A stretch of 64,000 nt of DNA, from assembly GCA_000151295.1 (NCBI GenBank), contig GG745359.1, forward strand, positions 267,136 through 331,135. Reading direction: 5' to 3'. Source of the DNA: Allomyces macrogynus ATCC 38327 (lineage: Eukaryota > Blastocladiomycota > Blastocladiomycetes > Blastocladiales > Blastocladiaceae). This document shows positions 48,227 to 58,994 of the stretch, piece by piece; position 1 is the first letter of the stretch; every line of letters begins with the position of its first letter. The position numbers were made by a program, and so were the translations under genes. Below the pieces are notes generated by a model. It had not been told where the DNA came from. It saw only the letters and a program-made list of their open reading frames with translations, and ran no database searches.

Positions 48227-51200
48227 TCACTCGGTCTTCTCCTTGGCCTTGCCGCGGCGGTACCACACATAACTTGCGCCAAGCACGCCCAGCACGATCG
48301 CGACAAACCCGAGCACGATCCCAGCCTGCGGCCCCGGTCCGAGTGGGACGCCGTACACTTGCACCGCGAAATCGACCGAGAGCTGGCAGTACGAGAATTT
48401 CGGGTCGAGCACAACGGCGCGGAACAGGTAGATGGTGTTGTCGACGGAAGTCGTCCACTGGATGCGGTTGTGGTTGGTCTCGTTGAGAATCTCGTACGTC
48501 GTCGCGGCGGCGCGGGTGGACGTCCACCCGGACGCGGGGGTCGTGTAGCACGGCGCGTAGTTCTGGACGTGGGGGAGGGAGCAGGGGTCAGGGTCTCGAC
48601 GTGGAAGGATGGAAGCGATGAGAAACGACGAACCTCGCGTGACCACGACCCACCGTCGCGCAGCATACTCGCGGCCGACTGTGGCGGCGCAACGCACCCG
48701 GCCTACACAAGTTCACCTCCCTGCGTCAGTCTCGCTCACCATTTCCACTCGTTCTCCACCGCATCACGTACATCTTGCGCCGTCGAGTTATATGAAAATG
48801 CCGTATTCCCCAACACCTCTAACAGCACCGTATCCGCCGTGACGTTCGCGACCACCACCCCATCCTCGACCACCGCGAGCGGCGGTTTGTACAGGTACCC
48901 GTAATACGCTGGCCACGGCGCACCCCCAAATCTCGCGCAATCATACACGACCGATTTCGCGCTCGAACCCACTCGTCCCGTATCCCAATCACTCCACCCG
49001 CCCGCGGGCACCGTGACCGTATACTGCGGCGCGCCGGCACCACACGTGACGATTTTCGGCGCTGTTACCAGTGCCGCCGCGGTTACAGTGTTGGGCACAA
49101 ACGCGAGTGCGCGGTTTGGCGGGCACGCGGCACGAACGACGGACGCGACGCGGGGGCCTGGCCCGGGGCCGGTAGACGGGCCGCAGCCGAGCGTCATGCG
49201 TTGTGGCGCGATGATGGCGGCGACCGAGGCGGCGCGCGTGGAGGTATTGGGGGAGAGCGTGGTGGACGCGGTGAATTGCGTGGTCCCGGCGTCGGCCGAG
49301 AACGCGGTGGCCGACCATGCCGGGGCGATTGTGGTCAGAGAGGCGTTGGTGAGTTGTAGCATCGGCTTGAGACGTGTCTGGGTGCCAGAGGTGCCGGTGG
49401 TAGCCGAGAGGGCGAGGGAGCTGCCTGTGGATCGGAGAGGGAGTCAATGGAGATGAGGGTGGGGAGGGTGGAGGAGGAGGGCGTACTCGTGTCGAGGTAG
49501 TACTCGGCGCTCGGCGTCGTCGTGAACGACGTATACGGACACGCGATCGCCGGTACGCTCCAGTCCGGCACGCTATCAGCGGTCCATACGGTCAGTTCCG
49601 GATCGCGAATCGCACCAAAGTGAGGAAACAGCACACCTCATGTCGGCATTCACGCTGATCGTCGTTGCGCTCACAAACGGCATCCCCGACGTCGTCGCGA
49701 GCGCGACCAGCGACCCGTCCACATGGTACCGCAGCAAGTAACTCCCCGCGCCACCCGCGAGCGCCGCCTTGACCTCGACCGCCTCTCTCAGCCCGGCCAT
49801 CCCGATAAACACGCGATTCGTCGATGTCAGGACCGCATACTGCCCCTGTGGCGCATTCGTCGGCGGGGTTCCACCCTTCGCCGCACCGGCCACACTCGCT
49901 GGCGCCGGCGCAGTGGCTACCTGCACAAGATACTCGCCCGCATCGAGCCCGGCGTACGCGAGTGCCGGATTCCGCGTCGTCAGCTGGATCTCGAACAGCG
50001 TCCTTGCGCCGTCGGCCGAGTACAGCAACGTATCGCCAAACAGGAACAGGTCGTTCGCGTACGACTCACCCACGACGATCCGCGGCGAGGCGCCCTTGAC
50101 CCCGCCGTCGAGTTGCGGAATCGCTGCGGCACCGGTGCGCGTTAGGACCGCACGCACTTCAGCGCCCGTCGCGCTCACCGCGCGACCCGCGACGAGCGCC
50201 TTCGGATCGACAGCAACGACCATATCGTCTCCAGCGGTATTACGCGCGAGCACGACGAGGACCCCGGCCCAGTGATCTACATCGACATCGTGAACCCGCG
50301 CGACGTCCGGGATCACCAGCGCGCCGACGTCCAAAAACCCCGCGCGGGTGGACCACCCAGTCCACGCGTCTTTTGGCGGCGGCGGGGCCGTGCGCGCGAC
50401 CGCGAGTCGAGCGGGGACCGCGACGGGTGCGCGGTTCGGAATCGCGACCACAATCGTATCCGTCCCGACGGGGGCGCTCGCCGCAGTCCATGCGACTGCC
50501 GTGGCACTGATTCGCGTCGGCCCGTACCCTGCCCACCAGTCGCACCGCGATGCGGCTGCACGAACCGTGGCTAGAGCGAGCGATTGGCCGGCGGTCGAGG
50601 AGGGGACGGCGACGGCCGTGCCGTTCGGCAACATCAGCGATCCGGACGTGGTCACGAAAAAAGGGCCGGTCTGGGTGATCGCGGTACTCGCGACGGATGC
50701 GGGCGCGGGGGACGTGATCAGAGATGCGGGTGCGGTCGTAAATGCCGTATCCGAGAACAAGAGTGCGCGCGCTCCTGCGCGAGCGAGGAGCATGTTCCGC
50801 GCACACGGGTCGTGGAGGACGCCGGGAGTGGGGGTGAAGGCGTTGGGCCCGCCGAGGGAGGCGAGGGACGTGGCGGCGCCCGAAGTCGGACCGCTGAGGG
50901 TCAGGGCGGTCGAGAGGGCGTTGGCGACGGCGGTGACGGGATCGGTCGCGTTCACGGGGTGGCCCGACGAGACGGACAGCAGTAACGACGCGGGGGTCAC
51001 GCCACAGCCCATGGCGGAGACGGTCGATGCGGACACGGAGAGCCAGGCGGCGCCAGGTTGCGTCGTATTGAGCGTGACTGTCCAGTATCTGCAGAGAGAG
51101 CGGGTGGAGAAGTTAGCCAGGGCAATCGCGAGCAGGAACGAGGAACCGAACACGTACTGGCCGGTGGCATTGTAGACGAGTCCCGCAACACCGACGGGCG

Positions 51201-51585
51201 CGCTGGCGGACACGACCGAGACTTGCGGCACGTCGCCGAGCTGCATGAACATTTGCGTGACTTGGATGGAAGACTGTCGAGACAATTGCTCGACAAAATC
51301 AGTCTGGGCACACAATCTGCTGGCCACCACGCGAATCCCACGCACCAGGCTCGGTGTTACGGCTGTTCCGGCAACCTCAGCAGCACTTGCGACTCCCGGT
51401 GAAATTACTCGCGCCCAGAGACGACCCGTGACGGTGCTGGCGAGCGGCGGGAGCACGTTATGGCGGCTATTGGTGGCCGCAAGCGTGAGAGCGGCCGTGT
51501 CGTCGGTGGCGGTGCCGGCCGTGATGAAGTGCCACGCGTAGCACGCGGCAGCGTCGTTCGACGTGGCGTTGGCGGAAAAGACCAT
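48227..51585 (-). CDS. CatSper delta/epsilon-like auxiliary subunit (single-pass membrane protein)
   Basis: A large ectodomain, one TM helix (GIVLGFVAIVLGVLGASYVW) and a short basic tail (RRGKAKEK). The C-terminal part matches CatSper epsilon/delta: YEILNETNHNRIQW, IYLFRAVVLDPKFSYCQLSV, FAVQVYGVPLGP; upstream VTADTVLLEVLGNTAFSYN corresponds to the conserved stretch before it, with a Cys-rich region between. Coding blocks: 51585 to about 49640, about 49634-49487, 49424-48740 and 48562-48227, roughly 1040 residues. Problems: frame changes near 49640 without a usable intron, and the last donor (GTGAGC at 48739) is out of phase with the 48562 acceptor. No signal peptide follows the ATG at 51585, so a 5' exon may be missing; the frame continues upstream through a (CGA)13 tract. 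In animals these subunits support the sperm calcium channel; CatSper genes are reported from Allomyces. N-glycosylation sequons (NATG, NTTQ, NNTS-like) are frequent. Confidence 0.75.
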
Positions 51586-51773
51586 GGTTGCAGCGTCAGG
51601 AGGCCTTGAATTGGTCTGTACAGCAGGAAGTCGACGATGGTGGGACGGCGACAAGGGCCCAGTTTGAGCTTGAGCAGCTGCAGCAACGAGTGCCGGGGAC
51701 GGTGGAGCGTGGCCGTTACGGTGCGGCGAGTCAGACTGCGGGTGGTCAATCGAAATGGTGCGAGTAGTAGGGG

Positions 51774-51814
<41 letters not shown>

Positions 51815-52214
51815 AACAACAAAATCTATCAACGACGCTGGCGAGGTTTGCTGCTGCAGGCTGTGCTGATCTAGCACGTGGCCGCGAGGGGTCGCTTCCC
51901 ATCTTCAGCTGCACACGCTGACCTGCGACCACCTTGCCGGCTACGATCCTGGTCACCTTGTCCACGATCCGGTCCCAGTGACGGATGGTCGTGGACCAAA
52001 CGAAGCCAAGGAGCCGATGACCCAAACAAGACCTACGTGCCGGCAACAATCCAAACAACAAAGGTGGTTCCATCATCAAAATGCAAACAATTTCGACAAA
52101 CGATATGCTCTTCCAATGCGCGCTCCTCTCGCAAACCATACAACTCGAGGAGCGCGTTGCCACCGCATTCGCTCATCTCTCGGCATCCTCCCCTCGCAAC
52201 GGCTCGGTCCGGCG
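51586..52214. other. Upstream region of the CatSper-like gene and 3' flank of the oxygenase gene
   Basis: Contains the (CGA)13 microsatellite. If a signal-peptide exon of the CatSper-like gene exists, it should be here or further upstream on the minus strand; none was convincing. Confidence 0.45.
51775..51813. repeat. (CGA)13 microsatellite
   Basis: Thirteen CGA units; on the minus strand it would read as poly-Ser if translated in frame with the CatSper-like gene. Confidence 0.9.
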
Positions 52215-53629
52215 TCACGACGCCGCCACTTCCCCCTTGTCCTGCTTCCCCGTCGCGCCAAACGTGCTCTCCACCTGCCGCATCAAGTGTTCTCCAAACA
52301 CAATCGGCTCCGGGAAATAAGTCTCCTTGATCTCCTTGCTCGCGAGCTCCCCACCGGGCACAAACTGCGGCAAGACCTGCACGACCGTTTCCGCGTCCAT
52401 GTCAAAGAAAAACGGGATACTAAAACGGTCCCGGTCGACGCCCGCGTGCACGACGCGGTGCAAAGTCGAGTGGAACGTGCGGTTCGTGTACCGCGCAATC
52501 ATGTCGGCCAGGTTCACGACCAACGTACCGGGAAAGACGGGCACGCGCATCCAGGTCCCGCCGTGGATGGACGCGTGTGCGCGGGAGGTCGGGTGCGCGA
52601 CCACGTCCGAGGCGCTGTTGGAGGTGGAGGCCGTGGCACTGGGCACGAGCACTTGCAGGCCCGGCGAGTCGACGGCGAGCATCGTGATCCCGCCGTAGTC
52701 GGTATGCGCGCCGCACGACAGGCGCGCCTCGGTCATGCCGGGCGGGGCCGCGGGGTACCGCAAGAGACGCAGTTGCGATCTGGGCCGCGCGAGGGCGCGG
52801 TCGAAGAATGTGGCCGGCTTCCCATGGAAATCGACGTTGGTGAGTGACGAGGACTGACGATACAAACTGCCTGCCTGCCTGCGTTTTGGAACAAAAAAAA
52901 CGAGTCCAACGTACCTGGCCCATGGCCACAGCCAGCACGCGCATCACAGCGCGGCCGAGCTTGGTCATTACGTCAAAGTAGGCCTCGCACGCCGCGCGGA
53001 ACCCAGGCACCTGCGCATTGGTCGGGTACGGCGTGGCCACCTCGCCTGGCCGCCGATCTTGGACGTCAGCAACGAGATCCATGCCCTCCTTGAAGTCGCC
53101 GTCGTGCACTTGCACCGCCGGGTTCAGGTTCTCCTATTCACATTCAGCGCGAATGATCCGGGTCAGACCGCAAGCTACAACAACTCGACCTGTCGACGCG
53201 CCACTAACTCACCTCGCCAATCGCAAAGTATCCGAGGTTATGCCCCACGCGAAACTGTTCTTTGACCTCCTTTGGGAGTGCAAACAGGCGCCGGCACTGC
53301 GAGACCATGTCCTCGATCTGCGCGTCAGGCACGCCGTGGTTCTTGATCAGGAAAAACCCGCATTGTGTGCACGCTTCACGCATCTGCAGGGCTAGAGCTC
53401 GTAGCGCGTCGCCGTGTGGACCCGGCTCTGTGAAGGCCGAAGCGGGCGCATCGAGCGCGATTCCGACGTCGAGAACCGGGATGGTCGTGTACTCGGGCAC
53501 GTTGGCAAGATCTTCCTTGTTCGTGGCGGGTGCGGGCACTGGGCACTTGGCGTCGGGGGTCTTGGTGGCTGGAGTCGAGGACGCCTTGCTAGTCGGCGCG
53601 GCTGCGGCGGAGCCCTTGGTCGACGGCAT
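52215..53629 (-). CDS. 2-oxoglutarate/Fe(II)-dependent dioxygenase (isopenicillin N synthase-like)
   Basis: Non-haem iron oxygenase of the DIOX_N/2OG-FeII family. Exons 53629-53213, 53133-52915 and 52853-52215, all phase 0, 424 residues. The N-terminal DIOX_N part has TIPVLDVGIALD and QCGFFLIKNHGVP (about residues 50-110). The double-stranded beta-helix core has the metal triad GAHTDYGGITML (His262, Asp264) with the second His in FHSTLHRVVH, and the 2OG-binding RFSIPFF (Arg-x-Ser). Residues 1-45 are low complexity (Ala/Pro/Thr/Ser). An in-frame ATG 78 nt upstream would add MRLPATFFLASSL, which could be a targeting peptide; I prefer the downstream start. Substrate unknown; fungal members modify small metabolites, and the P450 cluster is too far away to argue for a shared pathway. 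Confidence 0.88.
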
Positions 53630-54079
53630 GGTGGAGGGCGGTTGCAGCTTGTCGTAGACGCTGGAGGAGAGGGAGCTGGCGAGGAAGAAAGTTGCTGGAA
53701 GACGCACAGCCTGCTCGACTCTGGTTGAAGACTAGGACCGGACAACAAAACAAGTGCCCTCCACGTCACTGGACTTCCTTGCGCTCCTTGGGCTTCCGAG
53801 CCCAAGCGATCGCTTTTGAATTTCTGAATCAACCAAGCGCGGACGCTGCCAACGTTGCCGTGGCTGGAAAGCGAAGAGAGCGAGCGCCTACACCAGGGAC
53901 TTGATGTCTGCGGTCGTTCATCACGACGTCGAAACGCGCAAACAAGCGGTCAGGAAATTCTCCAGTGTGGGAGCAGTCGGTCGAACTGCAACAGATCAAG
54001 CAGCCGCACGCGCACGACAAGATCAACGCTGACGCCGTTTGCTTGTTGCGGATCAGGCACGTGTCCGCGAGGTGCCGCT
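53630..54079. other. 5' flank of the oxygenase gene
   Basis: Likely promoter region of the minus-strand oxygenase. The right end may contain weak remains of the duplicated SH3 gene (GACAAGATCAACGCTGACGC at 54018-54037 resembles the SH3-coding exon). Confidence 0.4.
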
Positions 54080-54560
54080 TGACTTGCCCTCACGGCCGCA
54101 ACCCCAAGTAACCCACGACGCCCACCCCGTATCTGCATCATCCCCACCTGAGGACCACGCCGCATCATCGTCCACGTATTTATCATCCTGCGCTCTCTCG
54201 CATCTCAGCCGCCACGCGAACCGTTGTCCAGCCCTGGCTTTAGCAGACCAGCATAACACACGTCCTTGCCCACACCCAATCGCGTCTTATCCGTGCGCAC
54301 GCAGCACACAGCGTCATTGCGTCGGTCGCTGGCCGGTAGTGTGGAACGAGTGCGCTGATGACGGCGAGGACAGCCAGCATGGCGTGGCGGTGCATGGTGT
54401 GCCAGTGGCAATTTCGGCCGTGGATGTGGTGGAGGGCGTTAGGATGGACAATGACGACTACTGAGATGGGGAGGATGGGGTACGCACAGAGAGGGGCGAC
54501 TGCAGACTCGTTTGGACGGGAAAGAGAGGGGCTGAGAGTCAATGAATGAATGGATAAGGA
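54080..54560 (+). pseudogene. Broken inverted duplicate of the 3' end of the TM-SH3 gene
   Basis: Nucleotide blocks here resemble the minus strand of 56491-55935, in the same order. Examples: CACGCGAACCGTTGTCCAGC beside CGCGCGAACCGTCGTCCATG; CGGTCGCTGGCCGGTAGTGT beside CGGTCGCGGGCCGGTGTGGG; and GACTCGTTTGGACGGGAAAG beside the matching 3' UTR. Reading frames are broken by stops (for example TAG within the GGCCGG block), so no protein is made. The copy lies about 1.5 kb from its source and is inverted. Confidence 0.6.
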
Positions 54561-55049
54561 ATGGCGTGTTGTTTCTTGTCGACAGTCCGTCGCTTGCAGC
54601 TGACATCTCAGCAGAACGTTGGCATCAGCCTAAACGTCCAAACGCATTCCGCACTTGTGGGCGACTTGAGAATTGAGTATAATCAGCTTCCATCTCGTCA
54701 ATGACAGTGGGTCACAAAACGCGGGACAAGAACGACGCAAGAAGAATAGTGCCGCAGAAACGTCGAAAACCGCGATGAAAATTTCTTGCGAGAACAACAA
54801 TAAAAAACAACCCTGCACACGCGCCCGTTACCCACGAACGCGTCGTTTTTATCATAACTCGATGATCACCTCACTCGAGTCTCTCCTTCCTTCCTTCCGT
54901 ACCGAATTATTCAGTTCAGCAACTATATCAAAGCGCGGGCCAAGTACCACAGACACAGACGTCGACCAGTATGTATGTTCACTGGATAGCACGACAACAC
55001 GCCTCCACACCCGTCAGCGCTTGCCCGCTGGCTGCTTAGACCCGAATTA
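54561..55049. other. AT-richer spacer
   Basis: No credible gene: the longest frame is low quality and lies in a region richer in A and T than its surroundings. No repeat recognised. Confidence 0.45.
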
Positions 55050-55579
55050 GGGAGTTCCAGTACGACGAGCGTCCTCCGAATGCTCACAGCACGGCGCGCA
55101 AAGTGCACGGCTAGGGGGGCCTCTAGCTTCCGCTGGCAGCTCAGAACCTGCAGGGAGTTCCAGTACGAAGCCTTCCTTGGCACCCCCATGACAAGGCATA
55201 ATTTCCATGGTGGTTTTCCATCGGTCGACAGCTCGCTGATCCTGTTCTGATCGCGGACGACGCCCATGACATCACGTGCAGCACGCCGTTGAAGATGAAG
55301 TAGCAACACCGTGGGCGGGGTTGCCAACCGTCGGCGGCGATCAGAGGAGAAATCATCAAACGGCGGGACCGCGGCCGTCCTTCACAACCACGTAAACTAT
55401 GCCTTGTCATTGAGGAAGGCTTCGAACTGGTGGTACTGCTCGCCTTCAGGTTTGAGCAGCCACATGAAGCCAGAGGCCCGTGTGCGGTCCTTGGCCCACA
55501 ACCAATGAAGTTGCCGAAAGAACTGAATGAAGGAGCCATGAAGTAGAAGGTTCGTACAGAACAAGATCGTGATTATCAC
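55050..55579 (-). other. Possible gene relic with internal short repeats
   Basis: Frames on the minus strand contain protein-like fragments (FMWLLKPEGEQYHQFEAFLN and DVMGVVRDQNRISELSTDGK) separated by frame changes. The block has an internal inverted near-duplicate (55160-55204 against 55394-55430, around ATGCCTTGTCAT and AGGAAGGCTTCG) and a 16-bp direct repeat (GGGAGTTCCAGTACGA at 55050-55065 and 55153-55168). I do not recognise the family. It may be a remnant of a multicopy gene or mobile element. Confidence 0.25.
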
Positions 55580-56026
55580 AACGAGATCAAAACGAGATCA
55601 AAACGACGCGTTTGTTGGTTGTGACTGCAGACGCTGCGTGCCGCGGTTTTTGCTTCCAGCGTTCTTTTGAGCAATGATTGTGGTTCCTGTGTTATCGTCT
55701 GACGCACTTTCAATGTCGTTTGGACGACTTGTCTCTGCTCAAACGTCGCGTCAAACGTTATTGCCATGCCCGAGATCCGACGTCCTAGACAAGCTGTGCA
55801 CGGGATCTGCTCATTCGCAAGTCACATGTACATAGTTCAGACGTCCTGAGCAAGGCGGCTGCACCCGAGTCGCCCGCTTTTGGCCTGACGTTCCTGACGG
55901 TCAGGATCCGCTGTCGATGACAAGAAACAGCACGCCATTCATAATTCAATCGATCAATCTCAGTCCCTCTCCCTCTCTTCCTCCCGCAACCGAGTCTGCA
56001 ATCGTCCATTTCTGTCTGAACCTTTC
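55580..56026. other. 3' flank of the TM-SH3 gene
   Basis: No gene seen. The right end is the 3' UTR of the minus-strand SH3 gene, partly shared with the inverted copy at 54480-54560. Confidence 0.5.
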
Positions 56027-58488
56027 TCAGTCGTCATCCTCCTCCTCCTCCTCCTCCCTCCCCCCACCCACCTCATCCTCGAGCGTACTCGCCCCCGACG
56101 CCGCCGTATGCCGCCACCCACCGCCCGCACCACCTGCAGTCCTCACCGTCGTCGGCGACGCCGCCGCACTTGTCCCACACCGGCCCGCGACCGACCGCAA
56201 CGACGCCGTCCGCCGCGTACACACCGATACGACGCGGTCAAGTGCGGGCGAGGACGTGCGTGACGAATGACCGGTAAAGCCCGACATGGACGACGGTTCG
56301 CGCGGCGGGCGTGGTGGTGGCCGCGGGGTGGCAGACGAGGACGGTGATACCGCGCGGTCTTCGGCCGGTGGGGACGAGGATGCGGGGGTGGGTGTCGCGG
56401 GTTGTTCAGTCACGGTTCCGCCGGCCCCCGCGATGGTGGAAATGACGGCGAGCGGGAACGTGCCGTCGTGGCCGGTGGTCAAGTTGGTACCCTAGACACG
56501 CACGCCGTGATCAGTACAATGTCGAGGCCAATCAGAATACTCACCGCCACAACGTACCTGCGCCCACGCATCTTCCCACGCCCAATCCAACACGACCGTA
56601 TCGCCACACATCACATCAATCTCGTCCGGCAACCGGCGCATGAAACTCGCGTCCGCGACCAGCGGCACGCCCACGTACGCGCGGAACTTGGCCGGAATTT
56701 CCGCGGGGGCCACCGTCTCCAATGCTGCCGTATCCGGCACCTCTTCGCGCGGAAGCGTGCGCGCAATCGTTGGCGGCGCAGCCGGCTCCTCCCCCTCCTC
56801 GATCGCAGCAGGCCGCGGCGCGGTGGGCCACACGCGCGGTCGCGCCAAGTGGTCCGCGGCGTGCGTCATTGCCGCACGCACCGCCGCGCTCGAGTCGGTA
56901 TCGGTTGCGGCGGACGCGTCGGGTTCCGACGCGGTCGTGCGCGCTGACGCGCGCGGTGGCGCCACGGAGTCGATCGGGTCCGTGAACGGGGCATGCAGGG
57001 CGACATGCACGTGGCTTGCCCCGGTCGCGCGCCGTGCGAGACTCGCGGAACCGACTTCCAGTTCGTCGAGTGGTGCTGCGGACGAACGCTTGCTCCCGCT
57101 CCCATCTCGCTCCCGGCGACGACGGTGAACCAGGAAGAACGTTCCGACGACCGCGGCCAAAAACACGGCCACCCCACCCACACTCGCCGCAACCACCGTC
57201 CCGCTCGACCCAACCGCAGCGGCCGGCGTCCCTGGCGCGTCCGCCCCAGCTTTAGGTGCCGCCGATCCACCACCCGCGGACCCGCCGCTAGCCGAACACG
57301 CAGAGTTCGGACACCCAAGTGCGCACGCCGCGTTTCGCGGCAATCCGCACATCGGTTCGGTCGCTTCACCGTTCAGGCACGGCGCGCCGGACGGCGCAGT
57401 CACGGCCGCGAGCCACGTGAACACTTTTGCGAGCCCGTCGCCGTAGTTCGCCGTAAGCGGGGTTTTCGGCGCGAGTGCGGCACCCGGTGCGGTGCCGTTC
57501 ACGACTGCCGAGAGTCCGGTGACCGCGCACATGGGTGGTGGCGCGACGGCGGAGAGGGACGCGGCGTAGGCGTGGGACGTCGCTGGGCAGAGTTGCGGTG
57601 GGGCTGGATTGGACGGACCGCATAGCGGGCGCCAGTACTGCACGAGCAAAGCGCACATCACGGTCGTGTGGTAGACGGGGGATGGGGTTCGGCCGGCGAG
57701 AGAGGATGGGTCGGGCGCGTCGCGCCGCGTGAGGGTGGAGGGTGGGGTGGTGGGGGCGGACATGGACCAGGCGTCGCCGATCGCCGGGGTGGTCGGGACT
57801 GCGGATGCGGAAGTGGCGGTGGTTGGGGGTGCGAGTGCGGCGGGCCATTGTAAAGCGCACCCGAGCAGGGATTGCCAGATGGCCGGCGCGTTGGCGATGA
57901 CGGAGATGTTCTGGAAAGACGAGATCGTGAGCGCGCAGTCTGTGCGAGATCAGGATCCGGAGGGATGGACCGTACAAAGGCCTGGTCGAACCCGCTGCCG
58001 TTCCCGGTGCCCACGACCGCACTCGGTGCCGGTAATTCAAGCGCGTAGGGCACGGTACCAGGGGAAAACGCGGCAGTTCCGTCGGCGGAACGGATCTGGA
58101 AGACGACCGAAGCGAGGAATGCGGCCAGGTTTGGGTGGACACGGGCGCCGCGGAAATCTAGCGCGTGATTGTTCAGTCAGGACCATGGTCTGCAAGACGC
58201 CAGTGGACAAGAGAGCACGAATATACTGGGGCATGCTTTCGACGTGGCGGGGATGGGGAAGCAGTCGTCCGGGCTTGGGCCGGACGCAGTGGCCGGAACC
58301 AGGACGGCGTCGGCGGTCTGCTGCGCGGTCACGACGCGAGGGCTGCAGAGCGCGAGCCACGCGACCAGGGTCGCGACGAGGAGAGCCGTCGTTGCAGGCG
58401 CGGCCGTCCGTGAACGCCGTGGCCTCGGCCAGGTGCGGCGCGACAGTCTGCGTGGTTGGCTGGGAGGAATGACCGCGTGCGCAGTCAT
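56027..58488 (-). CDS. Secreted-type I membrane protein with Cys-rich ectodomain and cytoplasmic SH3 domain
   Basis: Four exons: 58488-58227, 58157-57976, 57910-56558 and 56491-56027; 753 residues, in phase. A basic N-terminus is followed by a hydrophobic core (TTALLVATLVAWLALCS) ending in VVTAQQ, a plausible signal peptide. The ectodomain has about twelve Cys (CFPIPATSKACPN, LLGCAL, TVMCALL, RPLCGPS, PQLCPA, PMCGLPRNAACALGC), reminiscent of Frizzled-like CRDs, but this is tentative. One TM helix (VVAASVGGVAVFLAAVVGTFFLV) precedes RRRR, then an intracellular SH3 domain: KFRAYVGVPLVADASFMRR, DEIDVMCGDTVVLDWAWEDAWA and, across the last intron, GHDGTFPLAVIS. The tail has a polyproline motif (RPPPRPPREPS) that could bind an SH3 domain in cis or trans, and ends EEEEEEDDD. 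TM-SH3 proteins of this plan are common in fungi as presumed surface sensors; the ligand is unknown. Confidence 0.82.
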
Positions 58489-58994
58489 ATTGAACCTGAG
58501 AGAGAGTGCAATGGGGTTGGCGCGGGAAGGACTGGCAATGTTTGGCGTGTTGCGTGCTGGATTTGTGCGGGGTTGGTCAAACAAGACCCGCCGAGCGTCA
58601 GCAAGATCGGCAAGTCGCGACCAGACCGCGAGCGGAGCAGAATGCGGCAGGTCGGGGGGCAATCAAGTCGGTCAATCGAGCGCCGCGTCGCCGTGCAGTC
58701 GCGGCCAGCATCAGCGCCGTGGTGGAGATCGGTCGTGCCGTCCCGCGCGGTGGGCCGCCTCCACACAACGGCACACGTGCGCGCACGCCTCCCGAGCAAA
58801 CACGCTCGTCCTCCGCTCCGCTCGCGGGGAGGCATCGCGCGCACCACGATCGCGTCAACCGCGTCGACTGCGTCCGTCAACCAAGCGATCACCACAACGG
58901 CGACACTGCCTCGCCGCACCGCCCGCGACCCCCCGCATTGCGCGCGCCACTTAACCCCCCGCGCGGACCCCTGATCCGCATCTGCAGACCCAAC
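58489..58994. promoter_or_regulatory. Divergent region between TM-SH3 gene and eIF5B
   Basis: 506 bp between oppositely directed starts. The eIF5B frame is open here but lacks compositional support as coding. No TATA box recognised. Confidence 0.5.

Noticed and set aside
53018..53395. Plus-strand frames opposite the dioxygenase
   Set aside because: Shadows of the oxygenase exons.
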